A DNA stretch of 37,163 bases, from positions 1 to 37,163 of the forward strand of contig JALOMO010000018.1 in the NCBI GenBank assembly GCA_025455395.1. The letters are read 5' to 3'. Each line of letters begins with the position of its first letter. Position 1 is the first letter of the stretch. Position numbers and translations under genes: made by a program. This DNA comes from Bacteroidales bacterium. GTDB lineage: Bacteria; Bacteroidota; Bacteroidia; Bacteroidales; VadinHA17. The notes beneath the pieces were generated by a model that worked only from the letters and a program-made list of their open reading frames with translations, ran no database searches and had not been told where the DNA came from. Below are positions 14,286-24,536 of the stretch, piece after piece.

Positions 14286-17240
14286 ATGAGTAAGCTCAGA
14301 AAAAATATCTTCAGAGAAACTTCATTTGAGCTCCTTATGCAGAAGAGGATTCGCTATATATTATTGATATGCAGCAAATATGATGCATTCATACTTGAAG
14401 AGGACGGGAAAATAGATGAAAAGGTATTCAATGATTATGTAGCATTCAACTTACGCTATCCTCCTCAGTTTATCCATGTAACTTCAGCCGAAAAAGCTAT
14501 GGAGGTTCTGGGCAGAAGACCTGTCGATCTGATAATAAATATGCTAAGTATCAGCGACATGGATCCTTTTGAACTTTCACTGAATATTAAAACTACATAC
14601 CCTGAAAAGCCCATTGTAGCCCTGATTCCTGATTCAGTTGAGTTTTACAACAGAATAAAGAATGAAGACCTGTCTGGAATCGATTATGTTTTCAGCTGGC
14701 TGGGAAGTACAAATATCCTGCTCCCGATTATAAGCCTGGTTGAGGATAAATTGAATGTGGATGAGGACAGTAAATATGAAGGAGTCCAATCCATATTGCT
14801 GGTTGAAAACTCAATCAGAATGGCTTCAATTCATTTACGCCACCTATATAAAATAATTCTTGACCAGTCACGGGCATATATGATTGAGGGGCTCAACGAG
14901 CATCAGAAAATGATGCAGATGAAGGGAAGACCCAAGATTCTGCTGGTCAATAGCTATACCGAGGCCCTGACAGTGTTCGAAAAACACAAATCACAACTCC
15001 TTGGAGTAATCAGTGACGTAGACCTTAAACCTGGTGACACTGAAAACAAAGAAATATTAGAAGATTTCTTAAAACAGGTAAAGGAATATGATCCTACCAT
15101 ACCAATATTAATACAGTCTGCTGACACCTCAAATGAGAAATATACAATAGAATACGGAAATGGATTCCTAAATAACAATTCCATGTCATATTCCCTGGAA
15201 TTGGATGCACTTCTTAAAAAGCATTTCTCTTTTGGTGATTTCATTTTTACTAATCCATCAACAGGGCAGGAAATTGCTAGAGTTTCCGATCTGCAAAGTT
15301 TTCAACGAAAACTGTTCGAAATTCCCGATGAATCACTGCGATACCATTTCTCGAAGAATCATTTATCTAAATGGTTGTATGCACGTGCCTTATTTACGCT
15401 GGCTGAATTTTTAAGGGAGATCAGCCTTGATGATTTTCCAAGCATTGATCAGGCCCGTCGTTTTATTTTTGATGCCATTGCAAATTTCAGACTTAATAAG
15501 GGACATGGAGTCATAGCTGAGTTTTACCGGGAGCACTTTGATGAATACCTGACATTTACAAAAATCGGAGAAGGATCTATCGGCGGTAAGGCACGCGGAC
15601 TTGCATTTCTGGATTATCTGATCAAGCAAAATCAATACTTTGAAAGTCTTGACGACATAACTGTATCGATACCCCGTACAGTTGTTCTGGGCACAGATGT
15701 ATTTGATGAATTCATCTCTCAGAATAATCTTCAGGAAACAGGTTATTCAGACCTGAGTGATAAGGAGATACTCGATGCCTTTGTGAAGGCCAGGCTGCCT
15801 GTGAGAATTCACAAGGATCTGTTTGTCTTCATTTCAATTATCAATGGCCCGGTAGCGATACGGTCATCAAGCTTGCTTGAAGATTCACATTTTCAGCCAT
15901 TTGCGGGAATATACTCAACCTACATGATACCAAAAGCTGAAGATGAGGTTGTAATGCTGGAGTTGCTCAGTATGGGCATAAAAAGTGTCTTTGCATCTGT
16001 TTTCTTCAAAGACAGCAAAGACTATATGAAAGCTACCGGGAACCTGATAGAAGAGGAAAAAATGGGTATTGTTCTTCAGGAGGTCTGCGGACAGCAATAT
16101 GAAAACCGTTTTTATCCGACTATATCTGGCGTGGCCAGATCAATTAACTTTTATCCTATTGAACCGGAAAAATCAGAAGACGGTTTTGTAAGTCTGGCAT
16201 TTGGATTGGGAAAATACATTGTTGACGGAGGAAATTCACTAAGGTTCTCTCCGGCATATCCAAAAAAAGTCCTGCAACTGTCAGACACCAAAATGGCATT
16301 GCGTGAAACACAGCAGGAATTTTATGCTCTTGACCTCAACCCGGCGAGCTTTGTGCCAAGCACTGATGATACAGTGAACCTTCTCAAGCTAAAAATAAGT
16401 GATGCAGAAAACGATGGCTCTCTGAACTTTGTCGCATCCACTTACGATTACCAGGACGATATTCTAAGAGATGGGCCTCCTGACGGAGGGAAAAGGGTAA
16501 TTACATTTTCCAATATACTTAAATATGACCTGTTCCCCCTGGCTGATATTTTAAAAACAATCCTCAGAATCGGCCAGCAACAGATGAACAACGCGGTTGA
16601 AATAGAATTTGCCGTTAACATCGACCCCGGGAAAAAGAGACCAATACTTTTTAATCTTCTGCAGATCCGGCCGATCGTCGAAAACACAGAAACAATTAAA
16701 TTCAAGCTTGAGGAGATACCGCAGGCGGAGACGATCGTATTCTCTGAGTCAGCGCTGGGGAACGGAACTATAAACGGAATACATGACCTGATCTATGTGA
16801 AGCCGGAAAACTTTGATGCATCAAAGAATCTGGAGATTGCCACCAAGCTAAACGAAATAAATGACGGCTTTCTGAAAGAGGGAAGAAATTACATACTCAT
16901 CGGGCCGGGCAGATGGGGTTCAAGCGACCCGTGGCTTGGCATACCAATCAAATGGCAGCAGATTTCAGCAGCCCGGGTCATAATCGAATCGGGCCTGGAT
17001 AATTATCGCGTCGACCCCAGCCAGGGAACACACTTTTTCCAGAACCTTACTGCCTTCAAAGTCGGTTATTTTACCATAAACCCATTTATTGACGACGGGT
17101 TTATCGATTTAGAGTTTCTTTCTTCTACTGAGGCTGTCTTCGAAGACACATACTTAAAGCATGTGAGATTTTCCGCCCCAATGGTCGTTAAGATAGATGG
17201 CCGGAAAAAGACCGGAGTTATAATGAAACCAAAGAATTAA
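14286..17240 (+). CDS. Receiver-PPDK_N ATP-grasp protein, paralog without GAF repeats
   Basis: 984 residues, cytosolic. It lines up with the C-terminal two thirds of the 1556-residue protein: a receiver-like domain (about 22-125) without a clear acceptor; a second receiver (168-310) with LLVENS (171-176), D244 in VISDVD and S278, but Asn in place of the usual Lys; then a PPDK/PEP synthase N-terminal domain with GEGSIGGKARGLAF (427-440), RSSSLLEDS (526-534) and PFAG (538-541). The end carries LIGPGRWGSSDPWLGIP, also shared with the paralog. It lacks the His-swivelling and PEP-binding domains. It starts 54 bp after gdhA, probably on the same transcript. What it phosphorylates, if anything, is unknown. 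Confidence 0.8.
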   Translation: MSKLRKNIFRETSFELLMQKRIRYILLICSKYDAFILEEDGKIDEKVFNDYVAFNLRYPPQFIHVTSAEKAMEVLGRRPVDLIINMLSISDMDPFELSLNIKTTYPEKPIVALIPDSVEFYNRIKNEDLSGIDYVFSWLGSTNILLPIISLVEDKLNVDEDSKYEGVQSILLVENSIRMASIHLRHLYKIILDQSRAYMIEGLNEHQKMMQMKGRPKILLVNSYTEALTVFEKHKSQLLGVISDVDLKPGDTENKEILEDFLKQVKEYDPTIPILIQSADTSNEKYTIEYGNGFLNNNSMSYSLELDALLKKHFSFGDFIFTNPSTGQEIARVSDLQSFQRKLFEIPDESLRYHFSKNHLSKWLYARALFTLAEFLREISLDDFPSIDQARRFIFDAIANFRLNKGHGVIAEFYREHFDEYLTFTKIGEGSIGGKARGLAFLDYLIKQNQYFESLDDITVSIPRTVVLGTDVFDEFISQNNLQETGYSDLSDKEILDAFVKARLPVRIHKDLFVFISIINGPVAIRSSSLLEDSHFQPFAGIYSTYMIPKAEDEVVMLELLSMGIKSVFASVFFKDSKDYMKATGNLIEEEKMGIVLQEVCGQQYENRFYPTISGVARSINFYPIEPEKSEDGFVSLAFGLGKYIVDGGNSLRFSPAYPKKVLQLSDTKMALRETQQEFYALDLNPASFVPSTDDTVNLLKLKISDAENDGSLNFVASTYDYQDDILRDGPPDGGKRVITFSNILKYDLFPLADILKTILRIGQQQMNNAVEIEFAVNIDPGKKRPILFNLLQIRPIVENTETIKFKLEEIPQAETIVFSESALGNGTINGIHDLIYVKPENFDASKNLEIATKLNEINDGFLKEGRNYILIGPGRWGSSDPWLGIPIKWQQISAARVIIESGLDNYRVDPSQGTHFFQNLTAFKVGYFTINPFIDDGFIDLEFLSSTEAVFEDTYLKHVRFSAPMVVKIDGRKKTGVIMKPKN

Positions 17241-17281
17241 CAGCCGGGAAACCGTCTGACAATTCTAACCTGATACTCTTA

Positions 17282-17947
17282 TCAGTCTTCCGTCATGAAT
17301 TCCATCATCTCTGCCGCATTCTTGTTATCAGGATCAAGCTCAAGCGTCTTCTTGAAATAGCCCTTCGCCTTTTCGTAATTGTAGTTTTTCATATGGGTCC
17401 TTCCAAGATGGTACAGCGCCGAGACGTGCTGGTCCTTCTGGTTAAGCAGCCTCTCGAAATGGACGATGGCCTCATCATATTTCCCCGACGATTTGAGCGC
17501 CACACCCATGTAGTAGTTGGCCATCACCGTCTCAGGACAATGTTCGATAAGCTTTCTATAGGATGCGATGCTCTGCTCCTCCTTGCCAAGATGATAATAA
17601 CAGAGCCCCAGCCAGAGATATGTCATCGGCAGGTATTTGCCCGACACCAGAATCCTGTTGAAGACATGCACGGCATCAGTAAAACTGGTGGCCCTGTACA
17701 TCGCGGTACCCATCCTGTAGAGAATATACGGACTCTCAGGTCTCAATACAAGGATCTTCTCATAATAGCTTATCGATTTTGTAAGCTCGCCGAGCATGTA
17801 GTATATGTTGGCGAGTTCAAGCATCATATGCAGGTTATCGGGATGTTCCCCGTGGCTCTTTTCAAAACACTCGGCTGCTTCCTTAAGATTTCCGTCAAGG
17901 AGCTGATTGAAACCGTTATCTATACATTTATGTACCAGTTCTGACAT
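17282..17947 (-). CDS. TPR-repeat protein in the TCA operon
   Basis: 221 residues from the ATG at 17947; an upstream in-frame start would overlap the citrate synthase gene. Six tetratricopeptide repeats span nearly the whole protein, for example ALYHLGRTHMKNYNYEKAKG and ANYYMGVALKSSGKYDEA. There is no signal peptide or membrane helix, so it is probably a cytosolic protein-binding scaffold. It follows gltA by 16 bp and is the last gene of the minus-strand TCA unit; 41 bp separate it from the convergent ATP-grasp gene. A role in assembling or regulating TCA enzymes is suggested only by position. Confidence 0.8.
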   Translation of the reverse strand: MSELVHKCIDNGFNQLLDGNLKEAAECFEKSHGEHPDNLHMMLELANIYYMLGELTKSISYYEKILVLRPESPYILYRMGTAMYRATSFTDAVHVFNRILVSGKYLPMTYLWLGLCYYHLGKEEQSIASYRKLIEHCPETVMANYYMGVALKSSGKYDEAIVHFERLLNQKDQHVSALYHLGRTHMKNYNYEKAKGYFKKTLELDPDNKNAAEMMEFMTED

Positions 17948-17963
17948 ATTTTTTTTATTTATG

Positions 17964-19334
17964 TTAATTATCGTGATGACGCTCACCAAGAGGTACATAT
18001 TCCCTCTGCCCGTAGACATTCATAAATGCAGGGCGTATGATCCTCTTGGCAGAAAATGTGAGTTCCTCAATGCGGTGAGTGGTCCATCCTGATACCCTTC
18101 CGATCGCAAACAGAGGTGTGTATAACTCCTTGGAAATATCAAGCATAGAATAGACGAAACCTGAATAGAAGTCCACATTGATACAAACGACCTTTGTAGA
18201 TTTCTCTCCTTTAAAGACCCTGAATACCTCAGGGGTCAGTTTCTCAACAAGGGCATATAGCTCAAACTCGTCTAGACGTCCCTTTTCAATTGCCAGTTCC
18301 CTGGCTTTGGTCTTAAGTATTGAGGCTCGCGGGTCAGAAATCGTATAGACAGCATGACCAATGCCATAGATCTTTCCTGACATGTCATTTGCTTTCTTGT
18401 TCAGTATTTTGAGAAGGTATTGGGTTACCTCTTCCTCATCCTTCCAGTTTTTGACGTTGGCCTTGATATTCTCCATCATCTCAAGCGCCCTGATATTTGC
18501 TCCGCCGTGCAATGGCCCTTTAAGTGATCCGATAGCTGATGTAACCGATGAGTAAATATCAGTCTCTGAAGAGCTTGTCACTCTCATTGTAAAGGTTGAG
18601 TTGTTTCCGCCACCGTGCTCGGCATGAAGAACAAGCAGGAGGTCAAGCAGGTCAGCCTCAAGCTTCGAGAATCCATTGCAGTCACCCTTAATCAGATAGA
18701 GAAAATTCTCGGCTGTTGTCAGCTCAGGCTGAGGATGCCTTATTGACAATGTCTTGCCTTTGTAAAGGTGTCTAAGGGCCTGGTATGAATATGCAACAAT
18801 TGTAGGGAATTTGGCAATAAGATTCAGCGACTGTTTTATCATATTCTCGAGAGCAATGCTGTCAGGATGTTCATCAAGAGTATATAACCCCAGGACAGAA
18901 CGGGCAAGAATATTTAGTACATCCCTTCCCTTCATTGACAGTATCATATCCTTTGTAAAATGGTCAGGAAGGCTTCGTAAAGTTGCCAGATATGCCGAGA
19001 ACTCCTTTAGCTCCTCAGAATCGGGAAGCTTTCCGGTAAGAAGCAGGAATACCGTTTCGTCATAACCGTGCCTGTTGTCCCTCTGGAATCCGGCAACAAT
19101 ATCTTCAATCTCAATTCCCCTGTATAACAATCTCCCCGGAACTGCAACGACCTTGTCATTTTCCTTCTTGTATCCGATCACCTGCCCGATATTGGTCAGT
19201 CCGACAAGCACACCTGAACCATCGGCATTACGAAGCCCTCGCTTAACATCATGTTTCTCGAACAGGGTATTGTCAATTTCGCATGATTTTCTTACTGCCG
19301 GTTCCAGCTTTGATATGATTTTACTTTTTTCCAT
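17964..19334 (-). CDS. gltA: Citrate synthase
   Basis: 456 residues from the ATG at 19334; another ATG at 19340 is equally possible, and a longer frame overlaps icd. It condenses oxaloacetate and acetyl-CoA to citrate. Catalytic-region motifs are present: LHAEHGGGNNSTF with His240, GPLHGGAN with His276, GIGHAVY with His327, and VDFYSG with Asp388. The long N-terminus and the AEHGGGNNST form resemble the divergent citrate synthases of Bacteroidota and Clostridia more than the E. coli type. It starts 20 bp after icd and precedes the TPR gene by 16 bp. Confidence 0.93.
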   Translation of the reverse strand: MEKSKIISKLEPAVRKSCEIDNTLFEKHDVKRGLRNADGSGVLVGLTNIGQVIGYKKENDKVVAVPGRLLYRGIEIEDIVAGFQRDNRHGYDETVFLLLTGKLPDSEELKEFSAYLATLRSLPDHFTKDMILSMKGRDVLNILARSVLGLYTLDEHPDSIALENMIKQSLNLIAKFPTIVAYSYQALRHLYKGKTLSIRHPQPELTTAENFLYLIKGDCNGFSKLEADLLDLLLVLHAEHGGGNNSTFTMRVTSSSETDIYSSVTSAIGSLKGPLHGGANIRALEMMENIKANVKNWKDEEEVTQYLLKILNKKANDMSGKIYGIGHAVYTISDPRASILKTKARELAIEKGRLDEFELYALVEKLTPEVFRVFKGEKSTKVVCINVDFYSGFVYSMLDISKELYTPLFAIGRVSGWTTHRIEELTFSAKRIIRPAFMNVYGQREYVPLGERHHDN

Positions 19335-19354
19335 GATCATAACTGTTTTATCTA

Positions 19355-20623
19355 TCAATTTTTAATGGATGAGATTATTGCATCTGCAAACTCCGAGGTT
19401 TTAAGGAGTGTTGCATTCTCTGTCAGCCGGTGAAAATCATATGTCACCTTTTTGCTCTGTATTGTCTTTTCAAGACCCTCGTATATCTTCCGGGCCGCCT
19501 CATCCCAGCCCATATATTCAAACATCAATGCACCTGAAAGAACTACGGAACCCGGATTGACCTTATCCTGGTCAGCATATTTTGGTGCGGTGCCGTGGGT
19601 TGCCTCAAATATTGCATGCCCTGTCTCATAATTTATGTTTGCCCCCGGGGCAATGCCTATACCACCAACAATAGCAGCAAGAGCATCAGAGATATAATCG
19701 CCGTTGAGATTCAGGGTGGCTATGACCGAATATTCAGCCGGTCTGGTAAGTATCTGCTGCAGGAATGCATCGGCTATGACATCCTTGATGATGATCTTTC
19801 CGGCCAACTCTGCATTTTTCTGCGCCTCATTGGCAGCAGCTTCTCCCTTCTCATCGGTTATCGTTTTATGCTGGTTCCATGTGAATACCTTTTCTCCGAA
19901 TTCCCTCTCTGCCAGGGCATACCCCCATTTCATGAATGCCCCTTCGGTATATTTCATGATGTTACCTTTATGTACCAGTGTAACAGACGGCAGCTTACGT
20001 TTAACGGCAAAGATGATCGCCTGCCTTATCAGCCTCTCCGAACCCTCAACCGAGACGGGCTTAATACCAATTGAGGCTGTGTCAGGAAACCTGATAGACT
20101 TCACGCCCATTTCACCCAACAGGAATTTCTTGACTCTGTCGGCTTCGGGGGTTCCGTTCATATACTCTATACCTGCATATATATCCTCGGTATTCTCCCT
20201 GAAGATATGCATGTTTACGTTTTCCGGGTTTCTGACAGGACTGGGCACGCCGCTGAAGTATCTGACAGGCCTGTAGCAAGTATAAAGATCAAGCACCTGC
20301 CGTAATGCCACGTTGAGAGATCTCATACCTCCTCCAACAGGAGTGGTGAGAGGGCCCTTGATACCTACCAGGTATTCCCTGAATGCTGTCAGGGTCTCTT
20401 CAGGCAGCCAGTTTCCGGTAAGCTTAAAAGACTTTTCGCCTGCAAGGACCTCCTTCCATGCAACTCTCCTCTTCCCATTGTAGGCCTCTTCAACAGCTGC
20501 ATCAAAAATCCTCACGGATGCACGCCAAATGTCCCTCCCTGTGCCGTCTCCCTCTATAAACGGAATCACAGGATTGTCAGGAACAATTAATTTACCGCTT
20601 GTAATTTTAATCTTTTCAGGCAT
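19355..20623 (-). CDS. icd: NADP-dependent isocitrate dehydrogenase
   Basis: 422 residues, close to the 416 of E. coli Icd. It oxidatively decarboxylates isocitrate to 2-oxoglutarate. Seen: [13 protein letters not shown] (97-109), containing Ser102, which matches the regulatory Ser113 of E. coli; [14 protein letters not shown] (140-153); and [16 protein letters not shown] (343-358). Lys348 and Tyr349 in the last block correspond to the residues that select NADP in the E. coli enzyme. It lies 10 bp after acnA and 20 bp before gltA. No aceK-like kinase/phosphatase gene is in the window, so use of Ser102 is untested. Confidence 0.95.
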   Translation of the reverse strand: MPEKIKITSGKLIVPDNPVIPFIEGDGTGRDIWRASVRIFDAAVEEAYNGKRRVAWKEVLAGEKSFKLTGNWLPEETLTAFREYLVGIKGPLTTPVGGGMRSLNVALRQVLDLYTCYRPVRYFSGVPSPVRNPENVNMHIFRENTEDIYAGIEYMNGTPEADRVKKFLLGEMGVKSIRFPDTASIGIKPVSVEGSERLIRQAIIFAVKRKLPSVTLVHKGNIMKYTEGAFMKWGYALAEREFGEKVFTWNQHKTITDEKGEAAANEAQKNAELAGKIIIKDVIADAFLQQILTRPAEYSVIATLNLNGDYISDALAAIVGGIGIAPGANINYETGHAIFEATHGTAPKYADQDKVNPGSVVLSGALMFEYMGWDEAARKIYEGLEKTIQSKKVTYDFHRLTENATLLKTSEFADAIISSIKN

Positions 20624-20633
20624 ATATTAGATT

Positions 20634-22895
20634 CTATTTTTTGTTTCTTATCAGGTTTAGTGCGCTACCTGCCCTGAACCATCCTATCTGTGTCTCATTA
20701 TAGGAATGGTTCGCATAAATTGTCTCCTTCCGTCCGTCTGCATGGAAAAGTATTATTTTGATCTGTTTGCCAGGCTTCAGATCACTGAGACCAACGATAT
20801 CAATCCTGTCTGTCTCACAAATTTTATCATAGTCAGACTTATCGGTAAAGGTAAGAGCAAGAAGTCCCTGCTTCTTGAGGTTTGTCTCATGTATCCTGGC
20901 AAATGACTTGACGAGAACTGCCTTCACATTGAGGAATCGTGGCTCCATTGCAGCATGCTCACGTGAAGAGCCCTCGCCGAAGTTCTCCTCACCAATGACA
21001 ACAGACCCGGCTCCCTGTGACTTGTAAAATCTTGCCACCTGCGGCACCGGTTCATACTTCCCTGTCACCTGGTTCAGAATACTGTTTGTCTGGTCGTTAT
21101 ACGAATTTACAGCACCTATCATGTAATTGTTCGAGATATTGTCAAGGTGTCCGCGGTACTTGAGCCAAAATCCGGCCATTGATATATGATCAGTAGTGCA
21201 CTTTCCCTTTGCCCTGATAAGAAGATGCAAGCCGGTAAAATCCATACCATCCCAGGCAGGGAAAGGTGTCAGTGACTGTAGTCTCTCCGATGCGGGGTCA
21301 ATCCTTACTGAGACACGGCTCTTGTCTTCAGAGCGTTTCTGAAATCCCTCCTCTATGTTAATAAAACCCTCTGGCGGAAGGTCGAATCCTGAAGGCTCGG
21401 CGAGCTTCACCTTCTCTCCCCTGGAGTTGGTAAGATAGTCGGTTACAGGATTGAATGTGAGATCACCTGCTATTGCCAGGGCTGTGACAATCTCAGGCGA
21501 GGCTACAAATGCATGAGTATTAGGGTTACCGTCAGTTCTCTTTGCAAAGTTCCTGTTAAATGAATGGACGACGGTATTGATCTCCTTCCTATCAGCACCT
21601 TCCCTGTCCCATTGCCCTATGCACGGACCGCAAGCATTCGCAAAGACTCTCCCTCCCAGCTTTTCGAAGATAGCAAGATAACCGTCCCTCTCTGAAATCG
21701 CTCTTATCTGCTCAGACCCGGGAGTGATTGTATACTGTGATTTGGCTAAAAGACCCTTCTTGAGGGCGTCTGCTGCAACTGAGGCAGCACGTGATATATC
21801 CTCATATGATGAGTTTGTGCATGATCCGATGAGGCCTACCTCAACCTTCAGAGGCCAGCCGTTCTGCACTGCCACCTTCTTCATTTCCGAAATGGGAGTG
21901 GCGAGATCAGGAGTGAAAGGACCGTTGATGTATGGCTCAAGCTCAGATAAATTTATTTCTATAAGCTGATCAAAATATTCTTCGGGGTTCGCATAAACCT
22001 CAGGGTCAGCCGTAAGATGCTCCTTTACAATCTCTGCCAGGCTCGCTATCTCTTTACGGCCGGTTGAGGCAAGGTACTTTGACATAGCCTTATCATACCC
22101 GAAGATAGAACACGTGGCACCTACCTCTGCCCCCATGTTGCATATGGTAGCCTTCCCCGTGCACGAGAGAGCCTCAGCACCTTCCCCAAAGTACTCGATG
22201 ACTGATCCGGTGCCTCCTTTTACAGTCAGTAATCCTGATACTTTCAGTATAATGTCTTTTGCCGAGGTCCATCCGTTAAGCTTTCCGGTTAATCTGACCC
22301 CTATAAGTTTCGGGAACTTCAGCTCCCATCCCATTCCTGCCATTACATCAACAGCATCAGCCCCTCCAACACCTATAGCTATCATTCCGAGGCCTCCGGC
22401 ATTAACAGTGTGAGAATCAGTGCCTATCATCATTCCACCCGGAAATGCATAATTCTCAAGCACGATCTGATGGATAATGCCCGCTCCCGGCTTCCAGAAA
22501 TCGATGTCATATTTGTCACAGATGGAACTCAGAAAATCAAATACCTCCTTGTTTGTGACATTGGCATTCCGAAGATCATCAGCTGAACCTGTTTTCGCCA
22601 TAATAAGATGATCGCAGTGTACCGAGGCAGGTACCGCAGAGGCATCTTTTCCTGCCATGATGAACTGCAGAAGCGCCATCTGTGCAGTGGCATCCTGCAT
22701 AGCTACCCTGTCAGGTGTAAATTCAACATAATCGACACCGCGACTGAATGATCTGAGGCTGGCTTTGTCAAACAGGTGTGAATACAATATCTTCTCACTA
22801 AGTGCGAGAGGCCTGTTCAGCTTTTTTCTGATCTCCGCGATGAGCCCTGGCAGCCTTTCGTAATATGATTTTATTATTTCAGGATTTAGATACAT
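20634..22895 (-). CDS. acnA: Aconitate hydratase, mitochondrial type
   Basis: 753 residues from the ATG at 22895; the longer frame from 22952 would overlap mqo. It interconverts citrate and isocitrate with a 4Fe-4S cluster. Cluster ligands are Cys359 in [10 protein letters not shown] and Cys422 and Cys425 in [11 protein letters not shown]. Substrate motifs include [16 protein letters not shown], a [14 protein letters not shown] loop and [16 protein letters not shown]. The length and sequence fit the mitochondrial-type aconitase of Bacteroidota rather than the longer AcnA of enterics. It sits 13 bp after mqo and 10 bp before icd. It depends on the Suf system encoded elsewhere in the window. 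Confidence 0.95.
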   Translation of the reverse strand: MYLNPEIIKSYYERLPGLIAEIRKKLNRPLALSEKILYSHLFDKASLRSFSRGVDYVEFTPDRVAMQDATAQMALLQFIMAGKDASAVPASVHCDHLIMAKTGSADDLRNANVTNKEVFDFLSSICDKYDIDFWKPGAGIIHQIVLENYAFPGGMMIGTDSHTVNAGGLGMIAIGVGGADAVDVMAGMGWELKFPKLIGVRLTGKLNGWTSAKDIILKVSGLLTVKGGTGSVIEYFGEGAEALSCTGKATICNMGAEVGATCSIFGYDKAMSKYLASTGRKEIASLAEIVKEHLTADPEVYANPEEYFDQLIEINLSELEPYINGPFTPDLATPISEMKKVAVQNGWPLKVEVGLIGSCTNSSYEDISRAASVAADALKKGLLAKSQYTITPGSEQIRAISERDGYLAIFEKLGGRVFANACGPCIGQWDREGADRKEINTVVHSFNRNFAKRTDGNPNTHAFVASPEIVTALAIAGDLTFNPVTDYLTNSRGEKVKLAEPSGFDLPPEGFINIEEGFQKRSEDKSRVSVRIDPASERLQSLTPFPAWDGMDFTGLHLLIRAKGKCTTDHISMAGFWLKYRGHLDNISNNYMIGAVNSYNDQTNSILNQVTGKYEPVPQVARFYKSQGAGSVVIGEENFGEGSSREHAAMEPRFLNVKAVLVKSFARIHETNLKKQGLLALTFTDKSDYDKICETDRIDIVGLSDLKPGKQIKIILFHADGRKETIYANHSYNETQIGWFRAGSALNLIRNKK

Positions 22896-22908
22896 ATCTC
22901 GAAGGATT

Positions 22909-24243
22909 TTAACCGTTTTCCCGTGTGACAAGATCTTTTTCAAACTGATCACTCTTAAAGATAAACCTGTTGGAGAGGAATCCCATCAACTTTGTAGTGT
23001 CCTCAAAAGCGTTACCCAGGCATGTTGAAGCACCGGGTGATGGTGTTATATTGAAAATTATCTTTTCGCCAAGTATCTTAGCTTCCCCGAGCTCAAGTTT
23101 TTTCGTCTCGTTGTTGATAATCTGCGGTCTGGTGCCTCCCACCCTCTTGGCAAATTTTATCTCCTCAGGTTTAACATTCGGAACGATCTTCCTGATCTCC
23201 TTCATAAATGCCCTCTTCCCAATCCACGGAAAGTCATAGACAACATTTTTAAGCAGATACCTGAATATCACACTGTCTGAAGTTATTTTAATTATGCTCC
23301 TGATGGTTGCGATCCTGAACCCGAAGGTCTGCCAGTATTCCCAGAAAGTTGACCAGTTGTATCTCTCAAGAAAGAATATCGGTTTTGCGGTAGGACCAAA
23401 GCGAGTGATATTTTCGTTATGTACTTCCGGGTCGCCATGCACTGCAGCAAACGGAAGCCTGGGTATCTGCATAGTATATACTTTGCCGTTGAGAACTCTC
23501 GGGCCCGTGTAAAAGCTTCCCGACATGGAAAGAATTGAAAATCCCTTGCCATACCCGAGTGACTTGGCAAACTTGAGACTGTGGCTTCCGGCAGTAACGA
23601 CAACAGCTGCTGCCTCACACTCACCCTTGTCTGTCCTGACCCTGTAATAATCACCTTCCCATGTTAGTTTCTCAACCCTTGTTGAGAGGCGAACGGTAAT
23701 ATCAGGATTATACACTCTTGCATTCTTTACAAAGGAGTGGCTTAGTTTTCTGAAGTCAACCGTATATCCATCCTCAGTCAGAAACGCCAGCAGTTCCTGG
23801 TCGGGATCGCGTCCTTCCAGTATCCTGGGTTCTATCTTTCCAATCTCCTCCCTGCCAATCATTTTCAGCTTCGGAAACAGCTGCCCGAATGAGGGAAACC
23901 TCTCGCTGAGCGTCTTTACCTGATCCTTCCCGACAGCCAGAACCATCTTGGGCACCTTGATGAAAAGTCCTTCATCTCCCTTGAGAGATTTCTCGGTCTC
24001 GAGGTAATGCATCACCATATCAGCATAGCGCTTTACCTTTCGCGCCTTTTCGAGCGTATAGTTCGTTTCTATATCACCAAAATGAAGTGTCTGACTGTTC
24101 ATCCGTGGAGATGAATTTACAAGGCCGAAGTCAGAATACTTTTCAATAAGAGCGATATTCTTTATATCAGTATACTTGCTCAGTGTATATAGAAGTGCCG
24201 TACCACTTACTCCGCCACCAACAATCAATACATCATGCTTCAT
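22909..24243 (-). CDS. mqo: Malate:quinone oxidoreductase, short Helicobacter-like type
   Basis: 444 residues. FAD-dependent oxidation of malate to oxaloacetate with electrons going to quinone, at the inner face of the cytoplasmic membrane. Seen: the FAD-binding N-terminus [14 protein letters not shown] (5-18), the substrate-region motif [15 protein letters not shown], and C-terminal [16 protein letters not shown]. The length matches the roughly 450-residue Helicobacter/Campylobacter enzymes rather than the roughly 550-residue E. coli Mqo. Being first in a unit with acnA, icd and gltA supports malate rather than 2-hydroxyglutarate as substrate. No NAD-malate dehydrogenase gene is in the window. 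L-2-hydroxyglutarate oxidase is the main alternative. Confidence 0.82.
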   Translation of the reverse strand: MKHDVLIVGGGVSGTALLYTLSKYTDIKNIALIEKYSDFGLVNSSPRMNSQTLHFGDIETNYTLEKARKVKRYADMVMHYLETEKSLKGDEGLFIKVPKMVLAVGKDQVKTLSERFPSFGQLFPKLKMIGREEIGKIEPRILEGRDPDQELLAFLTEDGYTVDFRKLSHSFVKNARVYNPDITVRLSTRVEKLTWEGDYYRVRTDKGECEAAAVVVTAGSHSLKFAKSLGYGKGFSILSMSGSFYTGPRVLNGKVYTMQIPRLPFAAVHGDPEVHNENITRFGPTAKPIFFLERYNWSTFWEYWQTFGFRIATIRSIIKITSDSVIFRYLLKNVVYDFPWIGKRAFMKEIRKIVPNVKPEEIKFAKRVGGTRPQIINNETKKLELGEAKILGEKIIFNITPSPGASTCLGNAFEDTTKLMGFLSNRFIFKSDQFEKDLVTRENG

Positions 24244-24536
24244 TCTCAGAAAAAATTTTAAGAATCTGTTTATTGAACATTAAACGGGAATGATCCCCTT
24301 AAATCAGTTACAAGAAAATAAAAATATCATATCAAATTTTAACACATTGTAAATATCACGATTTGAATTATTTGGTCTGTTATTCCGGTAACACCGGCTT
24401 ATCTTTGTAAAAAAACAAAGGAATGACTCTTTTGTTTAACTCTTGTTCATACTTTTTCATTCCAAAATCTGATTAAATTTACGTGATTATAATTTGATCA
24501 AAACAATTTTTCTTTTGTTACTATAAGAAACAAGTT
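24244..24536. other. Divergent intergenic region, mqo to superoxide reductase
   Basis: About 290 AT-rich bases without a gene. They hold the TTTG and TATCTTTG elements at 24371-24407, a 13-bp inverted repeat (CCGGT-AAC-ACCGG, 24385-24397) between them, and a weak inverted repeat (AAACAAA 24413-24419 with TTTGTTT 24431-24437) just downstream. No exact -7 element was found for mqo on the minus strand; CAAATTTTA at 24333 is a near match. Confidence 0.6.
24371..24407 (+). promoter_or_regulatory. Candidate promoter with embedded inverted repeat, superoxide reductase
   Basis: TTTG (24371-24374) and an exact -7 element TATCTTTG (24400-24407) are separated by 25 nt, a little longer than usual. The palindrome CCGGT-AAC-ACCGG (24385-24397) fills the spacer, a typical place for a repressor operator. 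The leader to the ATG at 24537 would be about 120 nt. Confidence 0.45.

Noticed and set aside
17241..17281. Terminator between the convergent ATP-grasp and TPR genes
   Set aside because: No stem of useful length with a T tract could be found in the 41 bp.
22909..24243. L-2-hydroxyglutarate oxidase as the identity of the FAD enzyme
   Set aside because: The [13 protein letters not shown] motif and the TCA operon fit the short malate:quinone oxidoreductases better, though the alternative is not excluded.
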